A DNA stretch of 64,000 nt from assembly GCA_947644595.1 (NCBI GenBank), contig CANSAE010000003.1:164631-228630 (forward strand), in the 5' to 3' direction. Under the pieces are notes generated by a model. That model was not told the DNA's origin, made no database searches, and was given only the letters and a program-made list of their open reading frames with translations. The position numbers and the translations under genes are program-made. This document shows, one piece after another, positions 23,796 to 32,630 of the stretch. Within the stretch, counting starts at the first letter, position 1. Each line of letters opens with the position of its first letter. The DNA is from an uncultured Clostridia bacterium (GTDB taxonomy: Bacteria; Bacillota; Clostridia; Oscillospirales; Oscillospiraceae).

Positions 23796-25337
23796 TTGGC
23801 AAGAGAACATCTGGATCTCTCCGTCAACGTGGTCGAGATGCGGAATATCGTCAAGAAGTTCGGTGATTTCACGGCGAACGACGGCATCAACCTCACGGTC
23901 CATAAGGGAGAAATCCACGCCATTTTAGGAGAAAACGGCGCGGGTAAGTCCACGCTGATGAATCAGCTGTACGGCCTGTATAAGCCCACCTCCGGGGACA
24001 TTATCGTCAACGGAAAGAAAATTGAAATGAACGACCCCCGGGACGCCATCACCGCCGGCATCGGCATGGTGCACCAGCACTTCATGCTCATCCAGCCCTT
24101 CACAGTGACGGAGAACATCGTACTGGGGACCGAGCCCCGCAAGGGCATCAAGTTGGATATGGAGACCGCCCGGCAAAACGTGGTGGAAATCTCCGAAAAA
24201 TACGGCCTGTCCATTGACCCGGACGCGAAGATCGAGGACATTTCCGTGGGGATGCAGCAGCGCGTGGAGATCTTGAAGGCCCTGTATCGGGGGGCGGATG
24301 TGCTGATTCTGGATGAGCCCACCGCGTCCCTGACTCCTCAGGAAATCGTGGAACTCATCGACATTATGCACAACCTCACCGCCGACGGGAAGAGCATCAT
24401 CCTCATCACCCATAAGCTCAAAGAAATCAAGGAATCCGCGGACTTCTGCACCATCATCCGCCTGGGCAAATATATTGACACCGTGGACGTGCAGACCGTG
24501 AATGAGGACGAATTGGCCAGCATGATGGTGGGACGGCAGGTCACCTTCTCTGTGGACAAGCCGGAAATGACGCCCGGAGATGTGGTGCTGGAGGTGAAGG
24601 ACCTCCACGGCGTGGACTACCGGAACGTGGAGATCCTCCGGGGCCTGGACCTCACGGTGCGCAAGGGCGAGATCGTGGGCATCGCCGGGATCGACGGCAA
24701 CGGCCAGACAGAACTGGTGGAGATCATCACCGGCCTGCGGAAAGGCACCAAGGGCGCCATCACCGTCTGCGGCGTGGATATTTTCAACAAGCCACCCCGG
24801 GTGGGCTTTGAGGCCGGCGTGTCCAGCATCCCCGCGGACCGGCAGAAGCACGGACTGGTGCTGGATTTCTCTGTGGAGGACAATATGATCCTCCAGAATT
24901 ATAAGGACGTGCCCTTCGCCAAGGGGATCATCCTCCAGCGGGACGCCATCCGGGACTTCGCCTCGGAAAAAATCAAAAAGTACGATGTGCGCCCCGGGGA
25001 CTGCGAGGCCCGCCCAGCGGGGACCCTGTCCGGCGGCAACCAGCAGAAGGTCATCATCGCCCGGGAAGTGGAAAACGACAAGGACCTGCTCATCGCCGTG
25101 AACCCCACCCGGGGGCTGGACGTGGGTGCCATTGAGTACGTACATAAATACATCGTGGAACAGCGCAACAAGGGCAAAGCAGTGCTGCTGGTGTCCTTTG
25201 AGCTGGACGAGATCATGAGCCTGTCCGACCGGATCGACGTTATTTACGCCGGCAAGATCGTCAGCGAGGTAGCCGGGAAGGATGCGGACGAAAACGAACT
25301 GGGCCTGATGATGGCGGGAGGGAAGCAGCATGGATAA
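23796..25337 (+). CDS. Nucleoside ABC transporter, double ATPase subunit
   Basis: A 513-residue tandem ATPase of the CUT2/NupA type. Domain 1 has GENGAGKST, SVGMQQRVEIL and LILDEPTASLTP. Domain 2 has a degenerate Walker A (GIDGNGQTE), LSGGNQQKVIIARE and NPTRGLDVGA. The start is TTG at 23796 behind GAGGAG. The last eight bases overlap the first permease gene. It energises import together with the BMP lipoprotein encoded at 19550. Confidence 0.93.
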   Translation: MAREHLDLSVNVVEMRNIVKKFGDFTANDGINLTVHKGEIHAILGENGAGKSTLMNQLYGLYKPTSGDIIVNGKKIEMNDPRDAITAGIGMVHQHFMLIQPFTVTENIVLGTEPRKGIKLDMETARQNVVEISEKYGLSIDPDAKIEDISVGMQQRVEILKALYRGADVLILDEPTASLTPQEIVELIDIMHNLTADGKSIILITHKLKEIKESADFCTIIRLGKYIDTVDVQTVNEDELASMMVGRQVTFSVDKPEMTPGDVVLEVKDLHGVDYRNVEILRGLDLTVRKGEIVGIAGIDGNGQTELVEIITGLRKGTKGAITVCGVDIFNKPPRVGFEAGVSSIPADRQKHGLVLDFSVEDNMILQNYKDVPFAKGIILQRDAIRDFASEKIKKYDVRPGDCEARPAGTLSGGNQQKVIIAREVENDKDLLIAVNPTRGLDVGAIEYVHKYIVEQRNKGKAVLLVSFELDEIMSLSDRIDVIYAGKIVSEVAGKDADENELGLMMAGGKQHG

Positions 25338-26463
25338 GAAAAAAACATTGCTGGACTTTTTCGCCGAGAACAAGTTTATCCACACCCTGCTGTCCATCAT
25401 CATCGGCTTTCTGGTGGGCGCGATCTTCCTGGCGGTGATGGGTATTTCCGTGAGCGAGGCCTACGGCCGGCTGTTCCAGAGCGTTTTTTCCAGCGTCAAG
25501 AGCCTGAGCTATTGCGTGGTATACGCCACGCCCTATATCGCCACCGGTCTGTCCGTGGCCTTCTCCTTCAAAACCGGCGTGTTCAACATCGGTGCGGAGG
25601 GTCAGTTTGTGGTGGGTTCCATGTCTGCGTGCGTGGTGGGGATTTTGTTCGGGAACCTGCCCAGCGCAGTTCTCATCCCTCTGTGCTTCCTGGCGGCGGC
25701 GGTGGCCGGCGCACTCTGGGGTATGATTGTGGGCTTTTTGAAGACCAAGTGGGGCATCAACGAGGTACTGTCCATGATCATGTTCAACTGGATCGCCTTC
25801 TACCTGTCTAACTATATCGCGGGCATCCCGGCCATCCATAACGAGGGCACGGCGGAGGCCACGCGGAACATCTCCGAAAACGCCCGCATCCTGCTGTCTC
25901 AGGATACCATCAAATCCCTGGGCCTGTGCCCCTTCTCCAACTGGGGCATCTTCCTGGCCATCGTCATGACGGTGCTGGTGTATTTCATCATCCAGAAAAC
26001 CGTCCTGGGCTATGAGCTCAAGGCCGTGGGCTTCAACCGCTCCGCCGCGGAATACGGCGGCATCAACGTCAACCGCTCCATCCTGACGGCCTTGGCCATT
26101 TCCGGGGCCCTGGCGGGCCTGGGCGGGGCGCTGCAGCTCATGGGCATGGGCGGCCGCATCAGCGTGTTCAGCTCTCAGGAGGGCTTCGGTTTCGCGGGCA
26201 TTGTGGTGGCGCTCATCGGCGTGTCCAATCCCCTGGGGGTGTTCATCGCGGGGCTGTTCTACGGCGCGTTGACCTACGGCGGCAGCAAGCTGACCCTGGT
26301 GGGAGCGCCCACCCAGGTGGTGGACATCATCGTGGGCACGGTGGTGTTCTTCATCGCCATCTCCTGCATCTTTGAGTACATCAAATATCTCAAGAGAACG
26401 CCGAAGGCGGAGGCGCCACCTCCCATACCCGATGAGACCCCAGGAAAGGAGGCTGACGAATAA
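25330..26463 (+). CDS. Nucleoside ABC transporter permease 1
   Basis: A 377-residue permease of the BPD_transp_2 (CUT2/NupB) family with about eight to ten transmembrane helices. Characteristic stretches are YIATGLSVAFSFKTGVFNIGAEGQF and the EYGGINVNRSI...SGALAGLGGALQ loop that contacts the ATPase. The C-terminal tail is Pro/Glu-rich and cytoplasmic. The start overlaps the ATPase end and the stop overlaps the second permease start (TAATG). Confidence 0.93.
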   Translation: MDKKKTLLDFFAENKFIHTLLSIIIGFLVGAIFLAVMGISVSEAYGRLFQSVFSSVKSLSYCVVYATPYIATGLSVAFSFKTGVFNIGAEGQFVVGSMSACVVGILFGNLPSAVLIPLCFLAAAVAGALWGMIVGFLKTKWGINEVLSMIMFNWIAFYLSNYIAGIPAIHNEGTAEATRNISENARILLSQDTIKSLGLCPFSNWGIFLAIVMTVLVYFIIQKTVLGYELKAVGFNRSAAEYGGINVNRSILTALAISGALAGLGGALQLMGMGGRISVFSSQEGFGFAGIVVALIGVSNPLGVFIAGLFYGALTYGGSKLTLVGAPTQVVDIIVGTVVFFIAISCIFEYIKYLKRTPKAEAPPPIPDETPGKEADE

Positions 26464-27407
26464 TGGATGCTGTCATCAATGAATTGGGCGTCATTATCTA
26501 TGCCACCCTTCTGTATACCACGCCCCTGCTGTTCGCGGCCCTGGGCTCCTGCTTTTCGGAGGTGTCCGGCGTTGTGAACATCGGCATCGAGGGCATGATG
26601 ACCGCCGGCGCCTTTGCCGGCACGGTGGTGGCTTACTTTGTGGGCAATCCCTGGATCGGCTTTTTATGCGGCGGCCTGGCGGGTATGTTCTTCGGCATGC
26701 TCCACGCCGTGGCCACAGTGCGTCTGGGCGCGGACCAGACCATTTCCGGCACTGCCATCAATATGCTGGCCCCGGGCATCGCCATCATGATGGCCAAGGC
26801 CCTGTTCAACGGCTCGTCGGATACCGTGCCCCTGGACCCCAGCAAAAAGATTCCCGTTCTGTTTGCCGGGAAATTTGATACCAGCACCGTGTGGGGCACG
26901 TTTTTGAAGAATGTGGTGTCCAATTACGCCATCATTTACCTGGTGTTCCTCGCGGTCATCGTGGTGTGGTTCATCTTTTATAAGACCCGCTTCGGCCTGC
27001 GGATGCGGGCCTGCGGCGAGCACCCCCAGGCCTGCGAGACCCTGGGTATCAATGTGCTGCGGATGCGGTTTTTATGCGTGTGCATCTCCGGCTTCATGGC
27101 GGGACTGGGCGGAGCGTGCATGACCATGGCCATCACCAACCAGTTCCGGCCCATCTCCATCGTAGGCCAGGGCTTCATCGCCATCGCGGCGGTGATTTTC
27201 GGCAAGTTCCGGCCCCAGGGAGCCATGCTGGGCTGCCTTCTGTTCGGCTTATGCACGGGCTTGAAGGTCGTCGTCGGCGGCTCCGCGGCCACGGTGCAGC
27301 TCGTGTCCATGATCCCTTATATCGTCACGGTCATCGTGCTGATCCTTTTCGTGGGCAAGTCCCACGTCCCCAGCGCCAACGGCAAGCCTTATATCAAATC
27401 CAAATAA
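26463..27407 (+). CDS. Nucleoside ABC transporter permease 2
   Basis: A 314-residue BPD_transp_2 permease (NupC type), partner of the preceding gene. Typical segments: EVSGVVNIGIEGMMTAGAF, GADQTISGTAINMLAPGI, and the cytoplasmic loop ACGEHPQACETLGINVLRMRF followed by SGFMAGLGGACM. It is the last gene of the importer operon and is followed by two terminators. Confidence 0.93.
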   Translation: MDAVINELGVIIYATLLYTTPLLFAALGSCFSEVSGVVNIGIEGMMTAGAFAGTVVAYFVGNPWIGFLCGGLAGMFFGMLHAVATVRLGADQTISGTAINMLAPGIAIMMAKALFNGSSDTVPLDPSKKIPVLFAGKFDTSTVWGTFLKNVVSNYAIIYLVFLAVIVVWFIFYKTRFGLRMRACGEHPQACETLGINVLRMRFLCVCISGFMAGLGGACMTMAITNQFRPISIVGQGFIAIAAVIFGKFRPQGAMLGCLLFGLCTGLKVVVGGSAATVQLVSMIPYIVTVIVLILFVGKSHVPSANGKPYIKSK

Positions 27408-27428
27408 GTTGGCGGAAAACGCCTCTCA

Positions 27429-27458
27429 CCGCTCCGGCGACCTGCCGGGGCGGTTTTT
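27429..27458 (+). terminator. Terminator of the nucleoside importer operon
   Basis: CCGCTCCGG / CCGGGGCGG stem (one mismatch) with a T5 tract. Confidence 0.8.
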
Positions 27459-27462
27459 GTAT

Positions 27463-27500
27463 GCTTTCGTGCAAGGGGTTGCACGGAAGCATTTTTTTTG
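27463..27500 (+). terminator. Second tandem terminator before the phage-derived operon
   Basis: GCTTTCGTGCAA / TTGCACGGAAGC stem (one wobble pair) around GGGG, then T8. It insulates the phage-derived genes from upstream transcription. No sigma-A promoter is evident between here and 27579. Confidence 0.8.
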
Positions 27501-27536
27501 CACAGGCCGCGGCGATTCCTTGCATCGAAACGTACA

Positions 27537-27578
27537 AAAAACACCTCCGTGCGGCCTATGGTTGGGAGGAGGTTTTTT
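27537..27578 (+). promoter_or_regulatory. Hairpin sequestering the terS ribosome binding site
   Basis: AAAAAACACCTCC (from about 27536) can pair with GGAGGAGGTTTTTT (27565-27578), burying the Shine-Dalgarno sequence of the first phage-derived gene; it also resembles an attenuator. The pairing has small mismatches. Confidence 0.45.
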
Positions 27579-27884
27579 ATGAATGAGCCCAAATATACAA
27601 GAGAACGCATCATCCAGGAGATCGCCAAGCTGGCGTTTTCCGACCCCGCCGACGCGGTGGGACTGGCCTTCCTGCCGGAGGGCAGCAGTATCGTGGGACT
27701 GGACGTGTCCGCGGTCACGGAGCTGAAGGTGGGAGAGAAAGGCGGCAGCCAGGTGAAGCTCCTGGACCGGGTGGAGCTCATTCGGCTGCTGGTGGAGCTT
27801 TTGGGCGCTGGAGAGGACGGACACACCCAGGCGGAATCCTTTTTCCGGGCCCTGAACGGCCCCGCCGGGGAGGAGACTCCATGA
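27579..27884 (+). CDS. Small terminase subunit lacking the HTH domain
   Basis: A 101-residue protein that matches only the C-terminal half of small terminases of the XtmA type (RERIIQEIAKLAFSDPADAVG, then a beta hairpin and VKLLDRVELIRLLVELLG). Family members usually run about 150-180 residues and carry an N-terminal helix-turn-helix that recognises the pac site; here the protein begins after that point and no HTH is encoded upstream in any frame I checked. GGGAGGAGG sets the start. It overlaps terL (ATGA). Function in packaging initiation is expected, with sequence specificity probably reduced or lost. Confidence 0.7.
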   Translation: MNEPKYTRERIIQEIAKLAFSDPADAVGLAFLPEGSSIVGLDVSAVTELKVGEKGGSQVKLLDRVELIRLLVELLGAGEDGHTQAESFFRALNGPAGEETP

Positions 27885-29122
27885 CTTTCACCGAATTTTC
27901 CCCTCGGCAAAGACGGGTCCTCAAATGGTGGACACCGGGCAGCCCGGACCACACCCGGGACGCCATCATCTGCGACGGCGCGGTGCGCTCGGGCAAGACC
28001 CTGTGCACGGGCCTGTCCTTTGTACTGTGGGCCATGGAGACCTTCAGCGGCCGGCGCTTCGGCGTGTGCGGCAAGACCATCGGAGCCCTGCGCCGGAACC
28101 TGCTGTCCGAAGTGCTGCCGGTCCTGCGGGACCTGGGCTTCCGGTGCGAGGAGCAGGTGTCGAAAAACCGGTTCACCGTGGGCTACGGAGGGCACGTCAA
28201 CACCTTTTACCTCTTCGGCGGTCGGGACGAAGGCGCAGCGGCCCTCATTCAGGGCATTACCCTGGCGGGGGTGCTGCTGGACGAGGTGGTGCTCATGCCC
28301 CGGAGCTTTGTGGAGCAGGCCTGCGCCCGGTGCTCGGTCCCGGGGAGCAAGCTGTGGTTCTCCTGTAATCCCGCCGGTCCCCAGCACTGGTTTTATCAGG
28401 AGTGGATCGCCAAAGCGGAGGAGAAAAACGCTCTCTACCTCCACTTCACCCTCCAGGACAACCCCAGCCTTACCCCGGAGATCCTGGCCCGGTACGAGAA
28501 TTTATACACCGGCGTATTCTATCGGCGCTTCGTGCTGGGGGAGTGGGTGGCCGGGGAGGGCCTGGTGTACGATTTCTTCGACGACAGCTGCATCCGCCCC
28601 GTGCCCTCCGGCCCCTTTTCCGATTACCGGGTGAGCTGCGATTACGGCACGTCCAACCCCGCCTCCTTCGGCCTGTGGGCCAAGCAGAATGGCGTGTGGT
28701 ACCGCATCCGGGAGTATTACTACGACGCCCGGGCCCGGGGCAGGCAGAAGACCGATGGGGAATACGTCCGGGACCTGGAGAACCTGACCTGGGGACTGCC
28801 GGTGTCCCGGGTGATCGTGGATCCTTCGGCGGCCAGCTTTATCCAGGCTCTGCGTCGGGCGGGTTTTTACGTGGAAAAGGCGGACAACCGGGTGCTGTCC
28901 GGCATCCGTGTCACTGCCGATGCGCTGAAGCGGGGAGAACTGGTGATTTGCGACACCTGCCGGGATGCTATCCGGGAATTTTCCCTGTACCGCTGGGCCG
29001 CCGACGGCAAGGACGCCCCGGTGAAGGAGAACGACCACGCCATGGACGACATCCGGTACTTTGCCGTGTCCCTGGCCTGCCGGGGGGAGGACTTCGCGGC
29101 CTTGTCCGTGCCCCGGCTCTGA
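27881..29122 (+). CDS. Terminase large subunit (XtmB-like)
   Basis: A 413-residue DNA-packaging motor. The ATPase has Walker A GAVRSGKT (33-40) and Walker B VLLDE (Asp134-Glu135), with the coupling motif SCNPAGP (161-167). The RNase H-like nuclease has CDYGTSNP (Asp254), VIVDPSA and DHAMDDIRY. All catalytic acidic residues seem intact, so the enzyme should be active. It is translationally coupled to the truncated small subunit. Confidence 0.93.
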   Translation: MTFTEFSPRQRRVLKWWTPGSPDHTRDAIICDGAVRSGKTLCTGLSFVLWAMETFSGRRFGVCGKTIGALRRNLLSEVLPVLRDLGFRCEEQVSKNRFTVGYGGHVNTFYLFGGRDEGAAALIQGITLAGVLLDEVVLMPRSFVEQACARCSVPGSKLWFSCNPAGPQHWFYQEWIAKAEEKNALYLHFTLQDNPSLTPEILARYENLYTGVFYRRFVLGEWVAGEGLVYDFFDDSCIRPVPSGPFSDYRVSCDYGTSNPASFGLWAKQNGVWYRIREYYYDARARGRQKTDGEYVRDLENLTWGLPVSRVIVDPSAASFIQALRRAGFYVEKADNRVLSGIRVTADALKRGELVICDTCRDAIREFSLYRWAADGKDAPVKENDHAMDDIRYFAVSLACRGEDFAALSVPRL

Positions 29123-29140
29123 AGCAAAAGGAGGAAGTAA

Positions 29141-30289
29141 TTGAAACGAAGGAAACAAACGAATCCGGGCCCACCCGCCGCTGCGGTGCAGCTGCGCACC
29201 GGGGGAAGCCACCCCTACGCCTTGCTCCGGGGCGATATCCCCCTGAGCGGGGGCGATATTGCCGTGTACCGGGCGGTGCGGGAGGCGGTGCCGGTGATCG
29301 ACGCGGCGGTGCGTAAGCTCATCCGCCTCACCGGGGGCTTCACTGTAGCCTGCGGTGGGGGCAAAACGGAGCAGGCCCTCCGGGAATTCATCCGCACAGT
29401 CCCCGTGGGCCGGGGCCAGCAGGGCCTGGGGGCCTTTCTGGACAGCTACCTGGACTCCATGATCACCTGCGGCAGCGCCGTGGGTGAAATCGTGCCGCGG
29501 GGGAACCGGGATATCGCCACGGTACTGTGCGGCAGCATCGCCGATGTGCAGGTCCGGGAGGGGGACACCCCTTTGGACTTCGCCCTATGCGGCTATGACG
29601 AGAGCGGCGGCGTGGCCCCCTTTCCCCGGCAGGATCTGCTGCTGTTCACCCCCTACGAGCCTGACGCCGACAGCCCCTACGGCGTGTCCATGCTCCGGGG
29701 GATGCCTTTTCTGGCGGATCTGCTGCTGAAGATCTACCACTGCATGGGCCTGAACTGGGAGCGGGCGGGGAATGTGCGCTACGCCGTGACCTACCGCCCC
29801 GCCGGGGACGGTGTGGACCGCGCCGCCGCCCAGGACCGGGCCCGGGAGATCGCCGGGGAATGGTCCTCAGCCATGCAGGCTGCCAAGTACGGGGATGTGC
29901 GGGACTTCGTGGCCGTGGGGGACGTGTCCATCAAGGTCATCGGCGCCGACGGCCAGATCCTGGACAGCCAGGTGCCCGTGCGCCAGATTTTGGAGCAGCT
30001 CGTGGCAAAAACCGGCCTGCCCCCCTTCCTGCTGGGACTGAACTGGTCCTCCACGGAGCGCATGAGCAGCCAGCAGGCGGACCTGATGACCAGTGAACTC
30101 ACGGCCCTGCGCCGGAGCTTGACCCCCATGCTGGAAAAAATATGCCGGCTGTGGCTGCGGATGCACGGCAGCCCCGCGGTCCCGGAGATCCTCTGGGACC
30201 CCATCAACCTCCAGGACGACGTGGAGGAGGCCCGGGCCCGGCTGTACGACGCCCAGGCGGAACGAATCAGACAGGAGGGACCCACATGA
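29141..30289 (+). CDS. Phage portal protein
   Basis: A 382-residue portal protein with TTG start at 29141 behind AGGAGG. Portal features are GDIAVYRAVREAVPVIDAAVRKLIRLTGG, SMITCGSAVGEIV, the SPYGVSMLRGMPFL segment and WSSTERMSSQQADLM, followed by an acidic C-terminus. It forms the dodecameric vertex that docks terminase and tail. Slightly shorter than the portal of PBSX. The stop overlaps the next start by four bases. Confidence 0.88.
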   Translation: MKRRKQTNPGPPAAAVQLRTGGSHPYALLRGDIPLSGGDIAVYRAVREAVPVIDAAVRKLIRLTGGFTVACGGGKTEQALREFIRTVPVGRGQQGLGAFLDSYLDSMITCGSAVGEIVPRGNRDIATVLCGSIADVQVREGDTPLDFALCGYDESGGVAPFPRQDLLLFTPYEPDADSPYGVSMLRGMPFLADLLLKIYHCMGLNWERAGNVRYAVTYRPAGDGVDRAAAQDRAREIAGEWSSAMQAAKYGDVRDFVAVGDVSIKVIGADGQILDSQVPVRQILEQLVAKTGLPPFLLGLNWSSTERMSSQQADLMTSELTALRRSLTPMLEKICRLWLRMHGSPAVPEILWDPINLQDDVEEARARLYDAQAERIRQEGPT

Positions 30290-31218
30290 ACCTGAAAGTT
30301 ATCCGGGACGGCCGCCCGGCGGACAGCACTCTGCCCGCTGAGGAACTGGCTGCCATCAACGCCTACGCGAAAACCGCGCTCACCCCGGAGGAGGTGTACA
30401 CCTTCTCCCTGATCCTCTGCGACAACGAGGTGGACCGGGACGGCGAGCGCTTCACCCTGCGCACCCTGGAGGAACTGCGGGGCCTGTTCGTGGGCAAGAC
30501 AGGCATCGCGGACCACGATTGGCGCGCCGCCCGGCAAAAATCCCGTATCTACCGCACGGAGCTCATCACCGACTCTGCCCGGCAGACCACCGCCGGGGAG
30601 ACCTATACCGCCCTGAAGGCCTACGCCTACATGCTCCGCACGGACTCCAACGCCGAGCTCATCGCAGAGATCGAGGCGGGCATCAAAAAGGAAGTGAGCG
30701 TGGGCTGCGCCGTGGCCCGCACCTTATGCTCCGTGTGCGGCGAGGAGCTGGGCAGCGATGCCTGCGGCCACGTGAAGGGCGAGACCTACGGCGGAGAGAT
30801 CTGCCACGCCCTGCTGGACGGCGCGGTGGATGCCTACGAATGGAGCTTCGTGGCGGTCCCGGCCCAGCGGGAGGCGGGGGTGACCAAAGCCCTGGGGGGC
30901 AAAGGCGGATTGAAGCAATTTGTCAAGACCCCGGCGGGGGCCCCCTACGCCGGGGAGTACGCAGAACTCATCAAATCCGCGGCCCTGGGCAAGCGCTATT
31001 TGTCCGAGCTTCGGGCAGAGGTACTGCGATTATGCCTGCTGTGCGACGAGGGCCTGTACCCCGCTCTGTCCAAGGCCTCAGAGACCATGGACTCGGATAC
31101 CCTTGCCGCCCTGCGGCAGCACTATGAGACCAAATCCGCTGCGCTGTATCCCCCGGCGACCCAGCTCCCGGGGAAGCGGGAGACCACCCGCTTTGACGGC
31201 GCGGCATTCCAGATTTAA
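30286..31218 (+). CDS. Prohead maturation protease (U35-like) with Cys/His insertion
   Basis: A 310-residue protein. The N-terminal strand CDNEVDRDGERFT, His77 (GIADHDW), Ser138 (KEVSVGCAV) and EWSFVAVPA match the layout of HK97-type prohead proteases (His/Ser centre). Directly after the catalytic serine comes CSVCGEELGSDACGH (Cys148, Cys151, Cys160, His162) plus Cys173, which looks like a zinc-binding insertion and is not a usual feature. The C-terminal 100 residues are helical and may serve as scaffold, as in XkdF. It overlaps the portal gene (ATGA). Confidence 0.78.
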   Translation: MNLKVIRDGRPADSTLPAEELAAINAYAKTALTPEEVYTFSLILCDNEVDRDGERFTLRTLEELRGLFVGKTGIADHDWRAARQKSRIYRTELITDSARQTTAGETYTALKAYAYMLRTDSNAELIAEIEAGIKKEVSVGCAVARTLCSVCGEELGSDACGHVKGETYGGEICHALLDGAVDAYEWSFVAVPAQREAGVTKALGGKGGLKQFVKTPAGAPYAGEYAELIKSAALGKRYLSELRAEVLRLCLLCDEGLYPALSKASETMDSDTLAALRQHYETKSAALYPPATQLPGKRETTRFDGAAFQI

Positions 31219-31232
31219 AGGAGGAACCGAAC

Positions 31233-31580
31233 ATGAAAGTAAGCTTTGACGGCATCGACAGCCAGGTGATGACCTTCCATAACAGCCCTGCGGCTCTGGC
31301 CGTTCCGGGGGACCCGGTGGCCATGACCGCCGGCGGCACCGTGGGCCTCGCGGCGGCGGACGCGGTATTCTGCGGCATCTGCGTGGGCGGAGACGAGAAC
31401 TACAGCGCCGTGCAGGTCCGGGGCGTCATCACCGTACCCTATACCGGAACGGCCCCCGCCGTGGGCTACGCCAAGCTGGCTTCCGGCGGCACCGGCAAGG
31501 TGGCGGCCAAAACCGCCGGACGGGAATATCTGGTCCTGGTGGTGGACACCACTGCCAAGACCGTCACATTCGTACTGTAA
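31233..31580 (+). CDS. Capsid decoration protein
   Basis: A 115-residue Gly/Ala/Val-rich beta protein (PGDPVAMTAGGTVGLAAADAVFCGICVG, TGTAPAVGYAKLASGGTGKV) of the small capsid-cement type (DUF2190-like). AGGAGG lies upstream. It is located between protease and major capsid protein, the standard place for decoration proteins. Confidence 0.75.
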   Translation: MKVSFDGIDSQVMTFHNSPAALAVPGDPVAMTAGGTVGLAAADAVFCGICVGGDENYSAVQVRGVITVPYTGTAPAVGYAKLASGGTGKVAAKTAGREYLVLVVDTTAKTVTFVL

Positions 31581-31595
31581 AAGGAGGACTCCCAC

Positions 31596-32630
31596 ATGGC
31601 ATACAAATTCAACGACATCCGCCTGGAAAAGGGCATGTACAACACCCCCGGCAAGAGCTTCACCCAGGTGCTGGAATCCCTGGATCCCAGCGAGAACTAC
31701 AAAGGCACTGCCCTGGAGGGCCTGGACGCCTACCAGCGCCAGCTCAAGCGCTTTGACATCCGGGCCAAGGGCGTGGGCAGCGACCCGGTGGAAAAATTTT
31801 TCCGGGCCTCGGAATCGGCGGTGCTGTTCCCGGAATACGTGTCCCGCAGCGTGAAGCAGGGCATGGAGGAGGCGAATATCCTGCCCCACATCACCGCCAG
31901 CACCACCCAGATCGAAGGCATGGACTACCGCTCCATCTACTCCACCCCCAGCGCCGAGGAAAAGCGCCTGACCCGAGTGGAAGAGGGCGCCGCCATTCCC
32001 CAGACGGAGGTCCGCGCCCGGGAAAACCTGGTCACCCTCCATAAGCGGGGCCGCATGCTGGTGGCCTCCTATGAGTCCATCCGCTACCAGCGCTTGGACC
32101 TGTTTTCCGTGATGCTCCGCCAGATCGGCAACCAGATCATGCGCATGCACTTGGACGACGCCATCGAGGTCATCACCAACGGTGACGGCAACAAAAACCC
32201 CGCCGAGTCCTTTACCGTCGGCGACAGCGTCATCGGCGGCACCGCCGGTACCCTGAACTACGAGGCCTTGCTGAAGTTCTGGAATCGCTTTGACCCCTAT
32301 ACCATGAACGCCCTTTTGGTGAGCCCCGACGCCATGCTGGCCCTGCTGAAGTGCGCCGAGTTCCAAAACCCTCTCACGGGCCTGAACTTCCAGGGTACCG
32401 GCGAGCTGAGCAACCCTCTGGGGGCGAAGCTCATCAAGACCTCCGCCCTAGCGGCCGGCACCCTCATCGGCCTGGACAAGAACTATGCGCTGGAGATGGT
32501 CCAGACCGGGGACGTGACCGTAGAGTACGACCGCCTGATCGACCGCCAGCTGGAGCGGGCGGCCATCACCAGCATCTCCGGCTTTTCCAAGCTGTACGCC
32601 GATGCGTCCAAAGTGCTGAAGGTGCAGTGA
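31596..32630 (+). CDS. Major capsid protein (HK97 fold)
   Basis: A 344-residue major capsid protein. Features include an N-terminal arm, the E-loop/P-domain region after FFRASESAVLFPEYVSRSVKQGMEE, LHKRGRMLVASYESIRYQRLDLFSVMLRQIG (spine helix) and the A-domain GAKLIKTSALAAGTLIGLDKNYALEM. It carries AAAGGAGG upstream and ends in a one-base overlap with the first connector gene. Confidence 0.88.
   Translation: MAYKFNDIRLEKGMYNTPGKSFTQVLESLDPSENYKGTALEGLDAYQRQLKRFDIRAKGVGSDPVEKFFRASESAVLFPEYVSRSVKQGMEEANILPHITASTTQIEGMDYRSIYSTPSAEEKRLTRVEEGAAIPQTEVRARENLVTLHKRGRMLVASYESIRYQRLDLFSVMLRQIGNQIMRMHLDDAIEVITNGDGNKNPAESFTVGDSVIGGTAGTLNYEALLKFWNRFDPYTMNALLVSPDAMLALLKCAEFQNPLTGLNFQGTGELSNPLGAKLIKTSALAAGTLIGLDKNYALEMVQTGDVTVEYDRLIDRQLERAAITSISGFSKLYADASKVLKVQ

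Noticed and set aside
23785..23796. TATAAT-like box just before the ABC ATPase start as a promoter
   Set aside because: It overlaps the start codon region and has no -35 at the right distance; GAGGAG and the TTG start explain the sequence better.
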